Shown here: piece by piece, positions 25,901 to 32,504 of the stretch
Numbering within the stretch: the stretch's first letter is position 1
Layout: the number at the start of each line of letters is the position of its first letter
Virus record (IMG/VR): IMGVR_UViG_3300042691_015822
Location: 1 to 33,298 of that record
Reading direction: 5' to 3' (one strand)
Length of the DNA stretch: 33,298 nt
Origin: a virus
Program-made: the position numbers and the translations under genes
Notes under the pieces: model-generated
What the model was told of the DNA's origin: nothing
The model's database searches: none
The model's input: the letters and a program-made list of their open reading frames with translations, nothing else

Positions 25901-28900
25901 TTACAAGAAGGGGTTCAAAAATCAAAAATACAGACAGAAAAAAACCCATACGTTGCCCTTGGTTATCTTTTCTTAGAATCGTTACCACTTTCTAATATTG
26001 AGGAATCTATAAAAAATAGAAATACCGACGACTCAATAGAAAATTTAGCAAATTTAGGTGCGTCCCTTAAAAAATACTCAGCAATACACCAAGTTCCATA
26101 TGCTTGGGTATTGAAATATGGTGCTATATGGCACAGATATAAAAGATTTGTTGAAGATAAAGTAGATATATTAAAAAATGTTTGGAAAAGTTTTGATTAT
26201 GAAACAAATTATGATCCAATTACATCTGCAAGTACAAAAACATATACTATTCCTAATTATAGTGGATTAAATTTTAATTTTACATTACAGAAGACAGAAC
26301 TTTTTCCTATACCATCACCATTAAGTAATAATTTTATTAATACTGGATTTTATCCTAAAACAATTAATGATGTTCATTATTTTTTGACAGGTAAAGAACT
26401 TTTTTCAGCATATACACAATCAGCATTTGAGTATGCGTACATTAACGATAAATTTAAATTAGGAAAAAATAATCAAACAACAACCAATTTAGATTTTGGA
26501 TTTGACCAACTTAATCCTTTTAGAAAACTTACAAAATCTAATTATTACTCGTACTCAGAAAAAAAATTGGATGGACAAGATTATTTAATTTTATACCCAT
26601 CTATGGGTGGTATTACAATTGATCAATCAATTTTAGAGTGTGTAAATAATAATAATACACAGACAAAAGAATTATATAATAACAAATCAGTTTATGATGG
26701 TTCAGTAAGAACATTATGGCCTGTATCACAATTTGGCTATTTTGAATCAGATAAATTTATAAAACCAGACCCCACAAAGTACTTAACTACAAATTATGAT
26801 AAGTCTACATATGAATTAAAAAATGTAAGTGAAAGATATATCGAAGAAATATTTTCAGTTTTTGATGTTAATATGTTAAATAAATTTGAAGAAAAGTTTT
26901 TAGCTTTCTGTGATCCAAAAGCTGACACTAAAAACTTAGTATTGGAGGGAGAAATTTCTACACCAACATTTTATGATCCAAATAAAATAAAAAATTTAGA
27001 ACAAAGAAGATTACAATCGGTTTTAAGAAATTTGTTTTTAGTAAATAAAACAGGAATAACTTTTGTTGGTGAAGATGTTGATGGTAAAACAATTGGAGAA
27101 AAACAAATTTTATCATTTACAAAGGCAATCGAAGAATTTTTAAATTTTGAATGTGTAATTAAAATAGGTAACCCTAGTAAGTTTGATAGAGTTCTTTTTG
27201 GTTCTTTTTCTAATTTAAAAGAGTTTGTTCCTGAAACACAAAAACTTACGTTTAGTAAATATGTAACAGGTACATTGCCTGGTGACGGGTCTAATATAAC
27301 TTTATTACAAAGTTTGGCACAAAATCAAGATGCTTGGAAAACATTAAGAGAGTATGTTGGGTTTTCTACAATACCAAAAGTTGACTATCAACTTCAAGTA
27401 GAACCTGAATACCCATCTATTTCTTTAATCGGAAATCAACCAAACCCAAATATAGTATCTAATTCGCAACCACCACAATTACCAATAGTTACTCAACCAA
27501 ACCAACTATTGACAGGTCAGACCATGCAAGATGTTTGTTCAGGTCAGTATTTTAATGTAGTTGATACAAATCAAGTTAGTGATTTTGCAACCTACACTGA
27601 CGGAAATGTTTATTACATGGAGGTTTCAGATCAAAATAACACACCAAAATATTTCTGCGCTAGAAAAGTACCAAATAGTGCTTCAACAACAACATATGTT
27701 TTAGATGCGGATACTGATTATCCACAAACAAACGCAGTAGGAATTAGTGCCGCTGCTTATTGTTTATCTTTTTATGATTATAACATAACATGTGTAAGCC
27801 CACAAAGTTTACAGGCAAACTCAACACCACCACAACAACAAAACAATATTGTAAATAATGTAAGCTTAAAATACTTAGGAGATTCTTCAACAATACTACC
27901 ACTTCCTAATGGAGTCGGTAATCAAAATTGGGAATACATAAATGTTCAAAAACCCGCACCATTTTTAGGATATCAAGTTTTCAAAATAGAAGGGGATTCT
28001 AATTTTTCTTTATCAAAAATACAATTTACATTTATAAATTCAAACGACGACCCATACGATGAAAATCCAAGTCCCGTTCCTTATAATTGTGACGGTGGTG
28101 CAAACACAAATTACACTAATGTATGTACAGTGGATTCTGGTTTAGGTGGAAAATATAAACTAAGAGTAAAATATTTCCCGAACGCACCTCAAAATTACTT
28201 AGACCCTGTTATATTATATGCAGATGTAAATACCGCAACTCAAACAGTATCTACAAATCAGACACAAATTAATTCAAATAACAATCAGACAAACACGACA
28301 AATCAATTAGGCACACAAAAATCATTTGTTTCTGATTTTTTTAGTGACATGGATGTAGAATTTACATCTGATAACATAATAAAATGTGCACCACTTATAA
28401 GACTTTATGTTACAAATAAAATCCAAGATCCTACACTTAATAAAACTAAGTTTGTAACACTATTAGATAACTACTTATCTAGCCAACAAGAATTACACAA
28501 GAAAATTTTAGATGAAACTTTTAGAAATTTAAACAAAAATTTGAATCAGATTACGGTAAAATCTAATACAACCCCTTCTTCTGTTAATGGAGATACAGGA
28601 AAATTAACATTATATAACACATTAAAAGGTTTTAACGATAAATGGATTGCTGGTTCTGATTTAAAGTATGTTACAATTTTTGAAGACTTTTTGTTTTTTG
28701 ATAGATCTAATAGTGATATTGGAGACACTTATGTTTTAGATATTGATAAAGTTGTAAAAAGATTAGATGTTAAAAGTAATCCTGATATGAATTTAATGAC
28801 AGTTGTTAGTAATATATTGGGTGATAACTACTTTATGTTTTTTGCAATGCCGGCCTATATAAATTTTTACGGGTTACAAAAAGCGGTAAGAAACGGCAAA

Positions 28901-30247
28901 CCTATTGATATAGATATACCAAACTCATTATTTGGTACATACTTAGAAGTTGACTATACAGACTCAAGTCCAAAATTTTTGTGTCTATATATGGGTAATC
29001 CGTCAGAATACCCAAAACCAAAAGAAAATTCATTCATAAGATTTGATGACGATAGTTTTGATTTAAGAATACCTGAAAACCCTCTTAGGGTTTCTGACCC
29101 AAATAGAGACTACTCTAAAACAAATAGAGTTGTAGGATTCAGCGTTGATTTTGGAATACAAAATCAAAACATATTTAAAGGTTTAGATTTAGATATGAGT
29201 GAAATGAAAAACACATCAGAGTCATTCAAAATTTTTGCAGACATAGGTGGTTCAGTCGCCGGAGACAAAGTGGCACAACAATCAGTTTCTATGTATAGCA
29301 TTTACAAGTCAAGATCTTATAGTTGCGGTGTTGAAGCGATGGGTAATGCCATGATACAACCAACTATGTATTTTGTTTTAAGACACGTGCCTTTGTTTTA
29401 TGGTCCGTATTGGATTTTTGAAGTTGATCACAATATTAATGACAGAGGGTTTTCCACAAAGTTTAAGGGAACTAGAATACCAAAATATAGTTTACCTAAT
29501 ATAGACAATTTAGTTATTAATACAAATGCAAAAATACTACAATCATTTAAAGAAAAAAACAAAAAAGATAGAGTTGTTACAGAGGAAGAAAAAAAGATAA
29601 CAACAGACCCTGTAGTCAACACCACACAAAATTCAACACAAGAGTGCAATGACATAACAAAATATCAAAATATACCTTTTGAACAGTATGAAAATGTGTT
29701 ATATCCAATATCAACTTTTATAACTACAATTAAAAGTATTGTAACCGATAAAAAATTATCAGCATTTTTATATGGTTTAGGTGTAACTAGACCCTTAAAT
29801 TTATACGACCCAAACACAAAAACTTTACAAATAACCAATTATAATATGTTTGAAATTTCAACAGAAAATAAGTTTGGTGGGAATATGGACGATTTTATAA
29901 AAGGTCAAGTATGTGTTAAAAGTAATGGAAACAACAGAGTTTTTGTAAGTTTTAAAAACGACACGACACCAATTAATTTTATGGTTTCTTTCTATAATCC
30001 ACTCATACCATTATTAAATGATTTGATTGGTGTTAATCCTGATATAGTAACTAAAAAATCATTTGCAAAGGCGTGTAGCCAATTAGTATTAACAAGTTGG
30101 GACACTCCATTAGCCTTTGGGCCGCCACAACTTAGTGCTGTTGAAATAAAAACAAGGGTAGAAAGTGCAACAGACCAAAGAATTGTTAATACATATCAAG
30201 AATATATAAATATATTTACAGAGGCATATGAATTATTTTTAGAATAG
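22934..30247 (+). CDS. Giant baseplate/tail protein with hub-like C-terminal region, 2437 aa
   Basis: The largest gene of the window and a likely baseplate component. Residues about 145-270 (TQLFGIKTIRVNIKG, GKALFEQGESSIYSAFFNFP, YPLFYLTLKGYYG) form a conserved N-terminal structural region. Residues about 1500-1795 are an inserted module bounded by Asn/Gln/Thr/Pro-rich linkers and holding several Cys (about 1535-1630 and 1720-1740). Residues about 2060-2200 contain VVGFSVDFGIQNQNIFKGLD, RSYSCGVEAMGNAMIQPTMY and LFYGPYWIFEVDHNI followed by FSTKFKGTRIPKYS, which resembles the third domain of gp27/gpD-type hub proteins. The last 205 residues are a separate unknown domain. No lysozyme or peptidase motif was found. 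It is coupled to the gp53-like gene. The baseplate role is well supported by context; the hub role is tentative. Confidence 0.65.
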   Translation: MADKRIVQTKKIFVETEYDNIVLVNPNEIYDPQGNPAPRLVDHEDLVYYANLETFIVPRTKLAIGDDFKDSSPVFNTTIATLFSGDDNLKLNFLQPKGKKDFDSSWTDQFTGKDSRIGGSPNQKQEELVSFDNKQRFKNSVRNYEDTQLFGIKTIRVNIKGTGVPEVNIEMTDIQGKALFEQGESSIYSAFFNFPYPLFYLTLKGYYGKAIRYRLSLLSFNARLDSSTGNFDVSLKLVGKFTALLFDTPLQYAITAPKMYNTEITVKDPSNSTITTLNTYKGRQIMNEVYDEYERKGLLEKGFPRLTIEEFIDRANNYAKKLEEDIKNKGDFSRLNDIQEYRDNLSLLKKSVYTNSLDKFLDKTSFYVSGNLIYYPYKKEIDEQVQKDYETKIEERIKFYGDLLDKNESFGIGKKYEITHNIKSKKDVIKNFDIVGWLNNTSDLAKTYYYRTGKQLNLSTQDGQDELQKFKLDEDKNKELTRKVLNSQNQIVDEPVLYYVFGDHRIADGTFEPNSFLDKIDKAEKNLAIYEETIEKELAQKLSDRQLNNPQAGGLGFRPTIRNIFAIIFAGADTFYRLMEDVHQEAWNVREETARLLAVIPPDKSFSVDGLNSIQKSSGQLNKDNVVYPWPLYFTKEQQKNGSSLYVINYPGDANVIRQTKAFDYKIWPEVGFVEAYLKGTTEKAKPESTNVYKNPAEFSSFVSSNALEFPFKTPPYTDIYGVPFFYELFERTYMSANYSKLISDIAQKKQLDKFYGDIESKNVELAIGDNIEITQLLQSFKFKYETFLEYLKKISTNGQGIAWQNLKAQKFYTPYLIDLINNPNNIYSLNTLSSRSIQISADLPLAKNLETFLKDSESNKLSFTDTYPYTSKSYFQNPELINDTTKIFIYLDDKKTIARINETDKYKNIGLIKATYSFKNFNQPYISTTNAPVQTRLQLKDYFEQRVTDTEYKKMYLTEGKLDYTNYSGNVSNTQTISLLNTPYFINALQEGVQKSKIQTEKNPYVALGYLFLESLPLSNIEESIKNRNTDDSIENLANLGASLKKYSAIHQVPYAWVLKYGAIWHRYKRFVEDKVDILKNVWKSFDYETNYDPITSASTKTYTIPNYSGLNFNFTLQKTELFPIPSPLSNNFINTGFYPKTINDVHYFLTGKELFSAYTQSAFEYAYINDKFKLGKNNQTTTNLDFGFDQLNPFRKLTKSNYYSYSEKKLDGQDYLILYPSMGGITIDQSILECVNNNNTQTKELYNNKSVYDGSVRTLWPVSQFGYFESDKFIKPDPTKYLTTNYDKSTYELKNVSERYIEEIFSVFDVNMLNKFEEKFLAFCDPKADTKNLVLEGEISTPTFYDPNKIKNLEQRRLQSVLRNLFLVNKTGITFVGEDVDGKTIGEKQILSFTKAIEEFLNFECVIKIGNPSKFDRVLFGSFSNLKEFVPETQKLTFSKYVTGTLPGDGSNITLLQSLAQNQDAWKTLREYVGFSTIPKVDYQLQVEPEYPSISLIGNQPNPNIVSNSQPPQLPIVTQPNQLLTGQTMQDVCSGQYFNVVDTNQVSDFATYTDGNVYYMEVSDQNNTPKYFCARKVPNSASTTTYVLDADTDYPQTNAVGISAAAYCLSFYDYNITCVSPQSLQANSTPPQQQNNIVNNVSLKYLGDSSTILPLPNGVGNQNWEYINVQKPAPFLGYQVFKIEGDSNFSLSKIQFTFINSNDDPYDENPSPVPYNCDGGANTNYTNVCTVDSGLGGKYKLRVKYFPNAPQNYLDPVILYADVNTATQTVSTNQTQINSNNNQTNTTNQLGTQKSFVSDFFSDMDVEFTSDNIIKCAPLIRLYVTNKIQDPTLNKTKFVTLLDNYLSSQQELHKKILDETFRNLNKNLNQITVKSNTTPSSVNGDTGKLTLYNTLKGFNDKWIAGSDLKYVTIFEDFLFFDRSNSDIGDTYVLDIDKVVKRLDVKSNPDMNLMTVVSNILGDNYFMFFAMPAYINFYGLQKAVRNGKPIDIDIPNSLFGTYLEVDYTDSSPKFLCLYMGNPSEYPKPKENSFIRFDDDSFDLRIPENPLRVSDPNRDYSKTNRVVGFSVDFGIQNQNIFKGLDLDMSEMKNTSESFKIFADIGGSVAGDKVAQQSVSMYSIYKSRSYSCGVEAMGNAMIQPTMYFVLRHVPLFYGPYWIFEVDHNINDRGFSTKFKGTRIPKYSLPNIDNLVINTNAKILQSFKEKNKKDRVVTEEEKKITTDPVVNTTQNSTQECNDITKYQNIPFEQYENVLYPISTFITTIKSIVTDKKLSAFLYGLGVTRPLNLYDPNTKTLQITNYNMFEISTENKFGGNMDDFIKGQVCVKSNGNNRVFVSFKNDTTPINFMVSFYNPLIPLLNDLIGVNPDIVTKKSFAKACSQLVLTSWDTPLAFGPPQLSAVEIKTRVESATDQRIVNTYQEYINIFTEAYELFLE

Positions 30248-30251
30248 GATA

Positions 30252-30259
30252 TATTTATA
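30252..30259 (+). promoter_or_regulatory. TATTTATA element, 75-aa gene
   Basis: Ends 13 bases before the ATG at 30273 in the 25-base gap after the 2437-aa gene. Confidence 0.5.
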
Positions 30260-30272
30260 TAAAAAAAATATT

Positions 30273-30500
30273 ATGAATAATGTAAAAAAACTTTTGGACG
30301 ACTATCTTAGAAAAGATACCAAATTAACTGAAAAACAAATTGATGCAGATCACAAACAAGTTTGTGATTTAGATACTGGTGATTGTTATACTATTAGATT
30401 AAAAGATGGGTTAATAGAAAGATTCGACAACACCGTTCAAAAAAATAGGATGTTAAAAGTAGAAACACCTACAGGAACTAAAACATTACTTAACGGATAA
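30273..30500 (+). CDS. Hypothetical protein, 75 aa
   Basis: Not recognised. The protein starts with a basic helix (VKKLLDDYLRKDTKLTEKQI) and then has a small beta module around VCDLDTGDCYTIRLKDGLIE and VETPTGTKTLL. The spaced Cys pair CDLDTGDC might bind a metal or form a disulfide, though only two Cys are present. LTEKQI echoes the TEKQL of the 47-aa protein encoded at 11623. TATTTATA lies 13 bases before the ATG. It precedes the proline-rich gene by 11 bases, so both are probably on one message. Confidence 0.65.
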   Translation: MNNVKKLLDDYLRKDTKLTEKQIDADHKQVCDLDTGDCYTIRLKDGLIERFDNTVQKNRMLKVETPTGTKTLLNG

Positions 30501-30511
30501 ATAAATTTAAG

Positions 30512-31243
30512 ATGGAAATAGATAGAAGAATATTGTTGGAACTTAGAAGATTTAATGAAATAAATAATTACATTAATGAACAAGACGCGGCACCCGAAGA
30601 CCCAGCAGCCCCTGGCGCACCACCCGCACCACCCGAAGGAGGAGCACCAGCACCACCCGAAGGAGGAGCACCAGCACCACCCGAAGGAGGAGCACCAGCA
30701 CCACCCGAAGGAGGGACAGCTGCACCTGCAGAAGACGCAATTCCTGAACCTATTGATATTGAAAATGATCCTGATATTGAAGAAGTTAAAGATGAGGATA
30801 CTGAGGGAGGAGAAGAAGAAACTGAGGAAATAGATATTACCGATCTTATAAAAACTCAAGAAGAAATGAAAACAGGTCAGGAAGAGTTTATGGATAATAT
30901 TTTTTCTAAAATTGATGATTTAGCGAGTAAATTACAACACATGGATCAAATTATGGACAAAATAAATTCACTTGAAAATAAATTTGACAAATATAGAGAA
31001 AAAACTCCTGAAGAAAAACTTATGTTACGTTCATTAGATTCTTATCCGTACAATCAAAAACTAACCGATTTTTTTGATGACAAAAAAGTAGACATGGAGA
31101 AAACAGGTAAAAATGAATATGTTTTAACTTCTGATGAAGTGGAAGAATTTTCACCTAATGAAATAAAAAAAACCTTCAATAACTATGAAGAAGATGAAGA
31201 AAAAATGTTAGAAAATTATTTGAGAAGAAAAAAAAGAATATAA
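30512..31243 (+). CDS. Proline-rich, coiled-coil phage structural protein
   Basis: Function not established; probably a virion or prohead protein. The N-terminus MEIDRRILLELRRFNEINNY runs into INEQ, giving LLE and INE, both of the (I/L)xE type. Residues about 25-70 are a Pro/Ala/Gly/Glu tract with three perfect GGAPAPPE units. About 75-106 is highly acidic. About 107-170 is a heptad-like coiled coil (LIKTQEEMKTGQEEFMDNIF, then KIDDLASKLQHMDQIMDKIN). The end carries LRSLDSYPYNQKLTDFFDD and a TSDEVEEFSPNEIKKTFNNY element, which I recall from conserved proteins of related marine phages. A scaffold, internal head protein or tether role would fit; no enzyme motif is present. A terminator follows at once (31250-31275). 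Confidence 0.7.
   Translation: MEIDRRILLELRRFNEINNYINEQDAAPEDPAAPGAPPAPPEGGAPAPPEGGAPAPPEGGAPAPPEGGTAAPAEDAIPEPIDIENDPDIEEVKDEDTEGGEEETEEIDITDLIKTQEEMKTGQEEFMDNIFSKIDDLASKLQHMDQIMDKINSLENKFDKYREKTPEEKLMLRSLDSYPYNQKLTDFFDDKKVDMEKTGKNEYVLTSDEVEEFSPNEIKKTFNNYEEDEEKMLENYLRRKKRI
30638..30709 (+). repeat. Three perfect 24-base direct repeats (GGAPAPPE)
   Basis: Units at 30638-30661, 30662-30685 and 30686-30709 are identical at DNA level, with partial copies on both sides. The GC content is far above the surroundings, and identity of synonymous positions points to recent slippage or recombination. Confidence 0.95.
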
Positions 31244-31249
31244 ATTTTT

Positions 31250-31275
31250 AAGGGACTCACAAGGTCCCTTTTTTA
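31250..31275 (+). terminator. Rho-independent terminator before the SSB gene
   Basis: Stem AAGGGAC/GTCCCTT (7 bp, 7-base loop) followed by TTTTTT at 31269-31274. It isolates the structural genes from the SSB promoter, whose first hexamer starts two bases later. Confidence 0.9.
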
Positions 31276-31276
31276 T

Positions 31277-31306
31277 TTGACAATCGTAGAAAATCACTTA
31301 TAATTG
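31277..31306 (+). promoter_or_regulatory. Promoter of the SSB-UvsX unit
   Basis: TTGACA at 31277-31282 and TATAAT at 31299-31304, 16 bases apart, match the sigma70 consensus in all 12 positions. The same bases also read TTG-N19-TATAATTG, one mismatch from the Bacteroidota TTG/TANNTTTG arrangement. No TATTTATA element is present. Confidence 0.75.
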
Positions 31307-31344
31307 TTATAGATAAAAGAGTTAAAAATTAAAAACAAAAATCT

Positions 31345-32196
31345 ATGGCAAATTCAATTGACGCAGTACTAGCACAGTACGAAAAGAACTCAACACCAAG
31401 TAGTTCACCGAGATCAAACATCTCACAAGAAGACAGAATGAAAAAGTATTTTTCAGCAATTCTTCAAAAAAATGAAAAATCTGCACAAAAAAGAATCAGA
31501 GTGTTACCAACAAAAGATGGTTCATCACCATTTGTTGAGGTTTGGTATCACGAGATCCAAGTAAATGGACAATGGGTTAAGTTGTATGACCCTGAAAAAA
31601 ATGACAACGAAAGATCGCCTCTAACTGAAGTTTATAATGAATTAATATCTACAGGTAAAAAAGAAGATAAAGAATTAGCTTCTCAGTACCGTTCACGTTT
31701 ATTTTATATTGTAAAAGTTATTGATAGAGATAATGAACAAGATGGAGTTAAGTTTTGGAGATTTAAACACAATTATAAACAAGAAGGTGTTTTAGATAAA
31801 ATCTTACCTATTTGGAAAGCTAAGGGTGACGTTACTGACTCAGAAAAAGGAAGAGACCTAATTATTGAATTAACAAAAGCAAAAACCCCACAAGGAAAAG
31901 AGTATACTGTTGTTCAAACAATTATGTATGATGATCCTGCTCCATTACATACAGATAAAGAAATTATGGAAGGTTGGTTACAAGACGAATTAACTTGGAA
32001 GGACGTTTATTCTAAAAAACCTGTTGAGTATTTAGAGGCAGTGGCAGTAGGAGAAACACCAATTTGGAATTCTGAATTAAAGAAATATGTTTATGGTGAA
32101 GAAGCTGAGATTTCATTAGGTGGAGCACAAAAAGATGAAACACCTATCGTTGATCCACAAGCAAATGATGAACCATCTGAAGAATTACCTTTTTAA
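31345..32196 (+). CDS. 32: Single-stranded DNA-binding protein, T4 gp32-like
   Basis: Coats ssDNA during replication and recombination and works with the polymerase and UvsX. The N-terminus (KKYFSAILQKNEKSAQKRIR, VLPTKDGSSPFVEVWYHEI, VNGQWVKLYD) aligns with the OB-fold core of gp32 (T4: [28 protein letters not shown]). About 115-135 has YRSRLFYIVKVIDRDNEQDG and KFWRFKHN. In T4 the zinc site uses one His and three Cys; here the His is kept (WYHEI) but the Cys positions are replaced (NERSPLTEVY where T4 has SCPVC), and the protein has no Cys at all. The acidic C-terminus ends DEPSEELPF, similar to the tip of bacterial SSB. At 283 aa it is close to T4 gp32 (301 aa). It starts a unit with the 98-aa gene and UvsX. 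Confidence 0.9.
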   Translation: MANSIDAVLAQYEKNSTPSSSPRSNISQEDRMKKYFSAILQKNEKSAQKRIRVLPTKDGSSPFVEVWYHEIQVNGQWVKLYDPEKNDNERSPLTEVYNELISTGKKEDKELASQYRSRLFYIVKVIDRDNEQDGVKFWRFKHNYKQEGVLDKILPIWKAKGDVTDSEKGRDLIIELTKAKTPQGKEYTVVQTIMYDDPAPLHTDKEIMEGWLQDELTWKDVYSKKPVEYLEAVAVGETPIWNSELKKYVYGEEAEISLGGAQKDETPIVDPQANDEPSEELPF

Positions 32197-32207
32197 AATA
32201 ACATATT

Positions 32208-32504
32208 ATGAATAAAATAGCACAAAAAATGTATGAAGCCCTGACCTTGAAATATAGGTCAGAAATGGCTGAAGCCGAAGCAACACTATTAGTTTATTTT
32301 AATAACTCTGTTGGTATTGGAGAACACCCACAACACTTGGAAGAAATGGATAAGTTTGTTGATAAAATGACAAACGCCAAAGACAAGTTAGAAATGTTAG
32401 AAACAGTTTACAAGTATAATATTAAAAGAGAAGAAGGGTTTGAAGTAACTGAAGAAATGTTAAAAATTTTGAACGAACAAAAAGGAGAAGAAAATGGCAA
32501 TTAA
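32208..32504 (+). CDS. Hypothetical protein between SSB and UvsX, 98 aa
   Basis: No recognised domain. The protein is helical and acidic, with YRSEMAEAEATLLVYFNNSV, a short GIGEHPQH turn and a long second helix (EEMDKFVDKMTNAKDKLEML) suggesting a helical hairpin. It lies 11 bases after the SSB stop and overlaps the UvsX start by 11 bases. The constant place between SSB and recombinase suggests a role in replication or recombination (for example a mediator like UvsY, which it does not resemble in sequence). This is a guess from context. Confidence 0.75.
   Translation: MNKIAQKMYEALTLKYRSEMAEAEATLLVYFNNSVGIGEHPQHLEEMDKFVDKMTNAKDKLEMLETVYKYNIKREEGFEVTEEMLKILNEQKGEENGN
32482..32487 (+). promoter_or_regulatory. 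Shine-Dalgarno site for UvsX
   Basis: AAGGAG ends 6 bases before the UvsX ATG at 32494, inside the preceding gene. Nearly all other starts in the window have no such site, so this start is decided by it. Confidence 0.75.

Noticed and set aside
30638-30709. Short regular repeats as a possible CRISPR array.
   Set aside because: The units are contiguous, in frame, and without spacers.
30437-30859. Minus-strand open frame rich in Cys/Trp/Ser/Phe opposite the proline-rich gene.
   Set aside because: It is the mirror image of the GGAPAPPE repeats and neighbouring codons; the repetitive CSSFGWCW pattern comes from the repeat DNA, not from selection.
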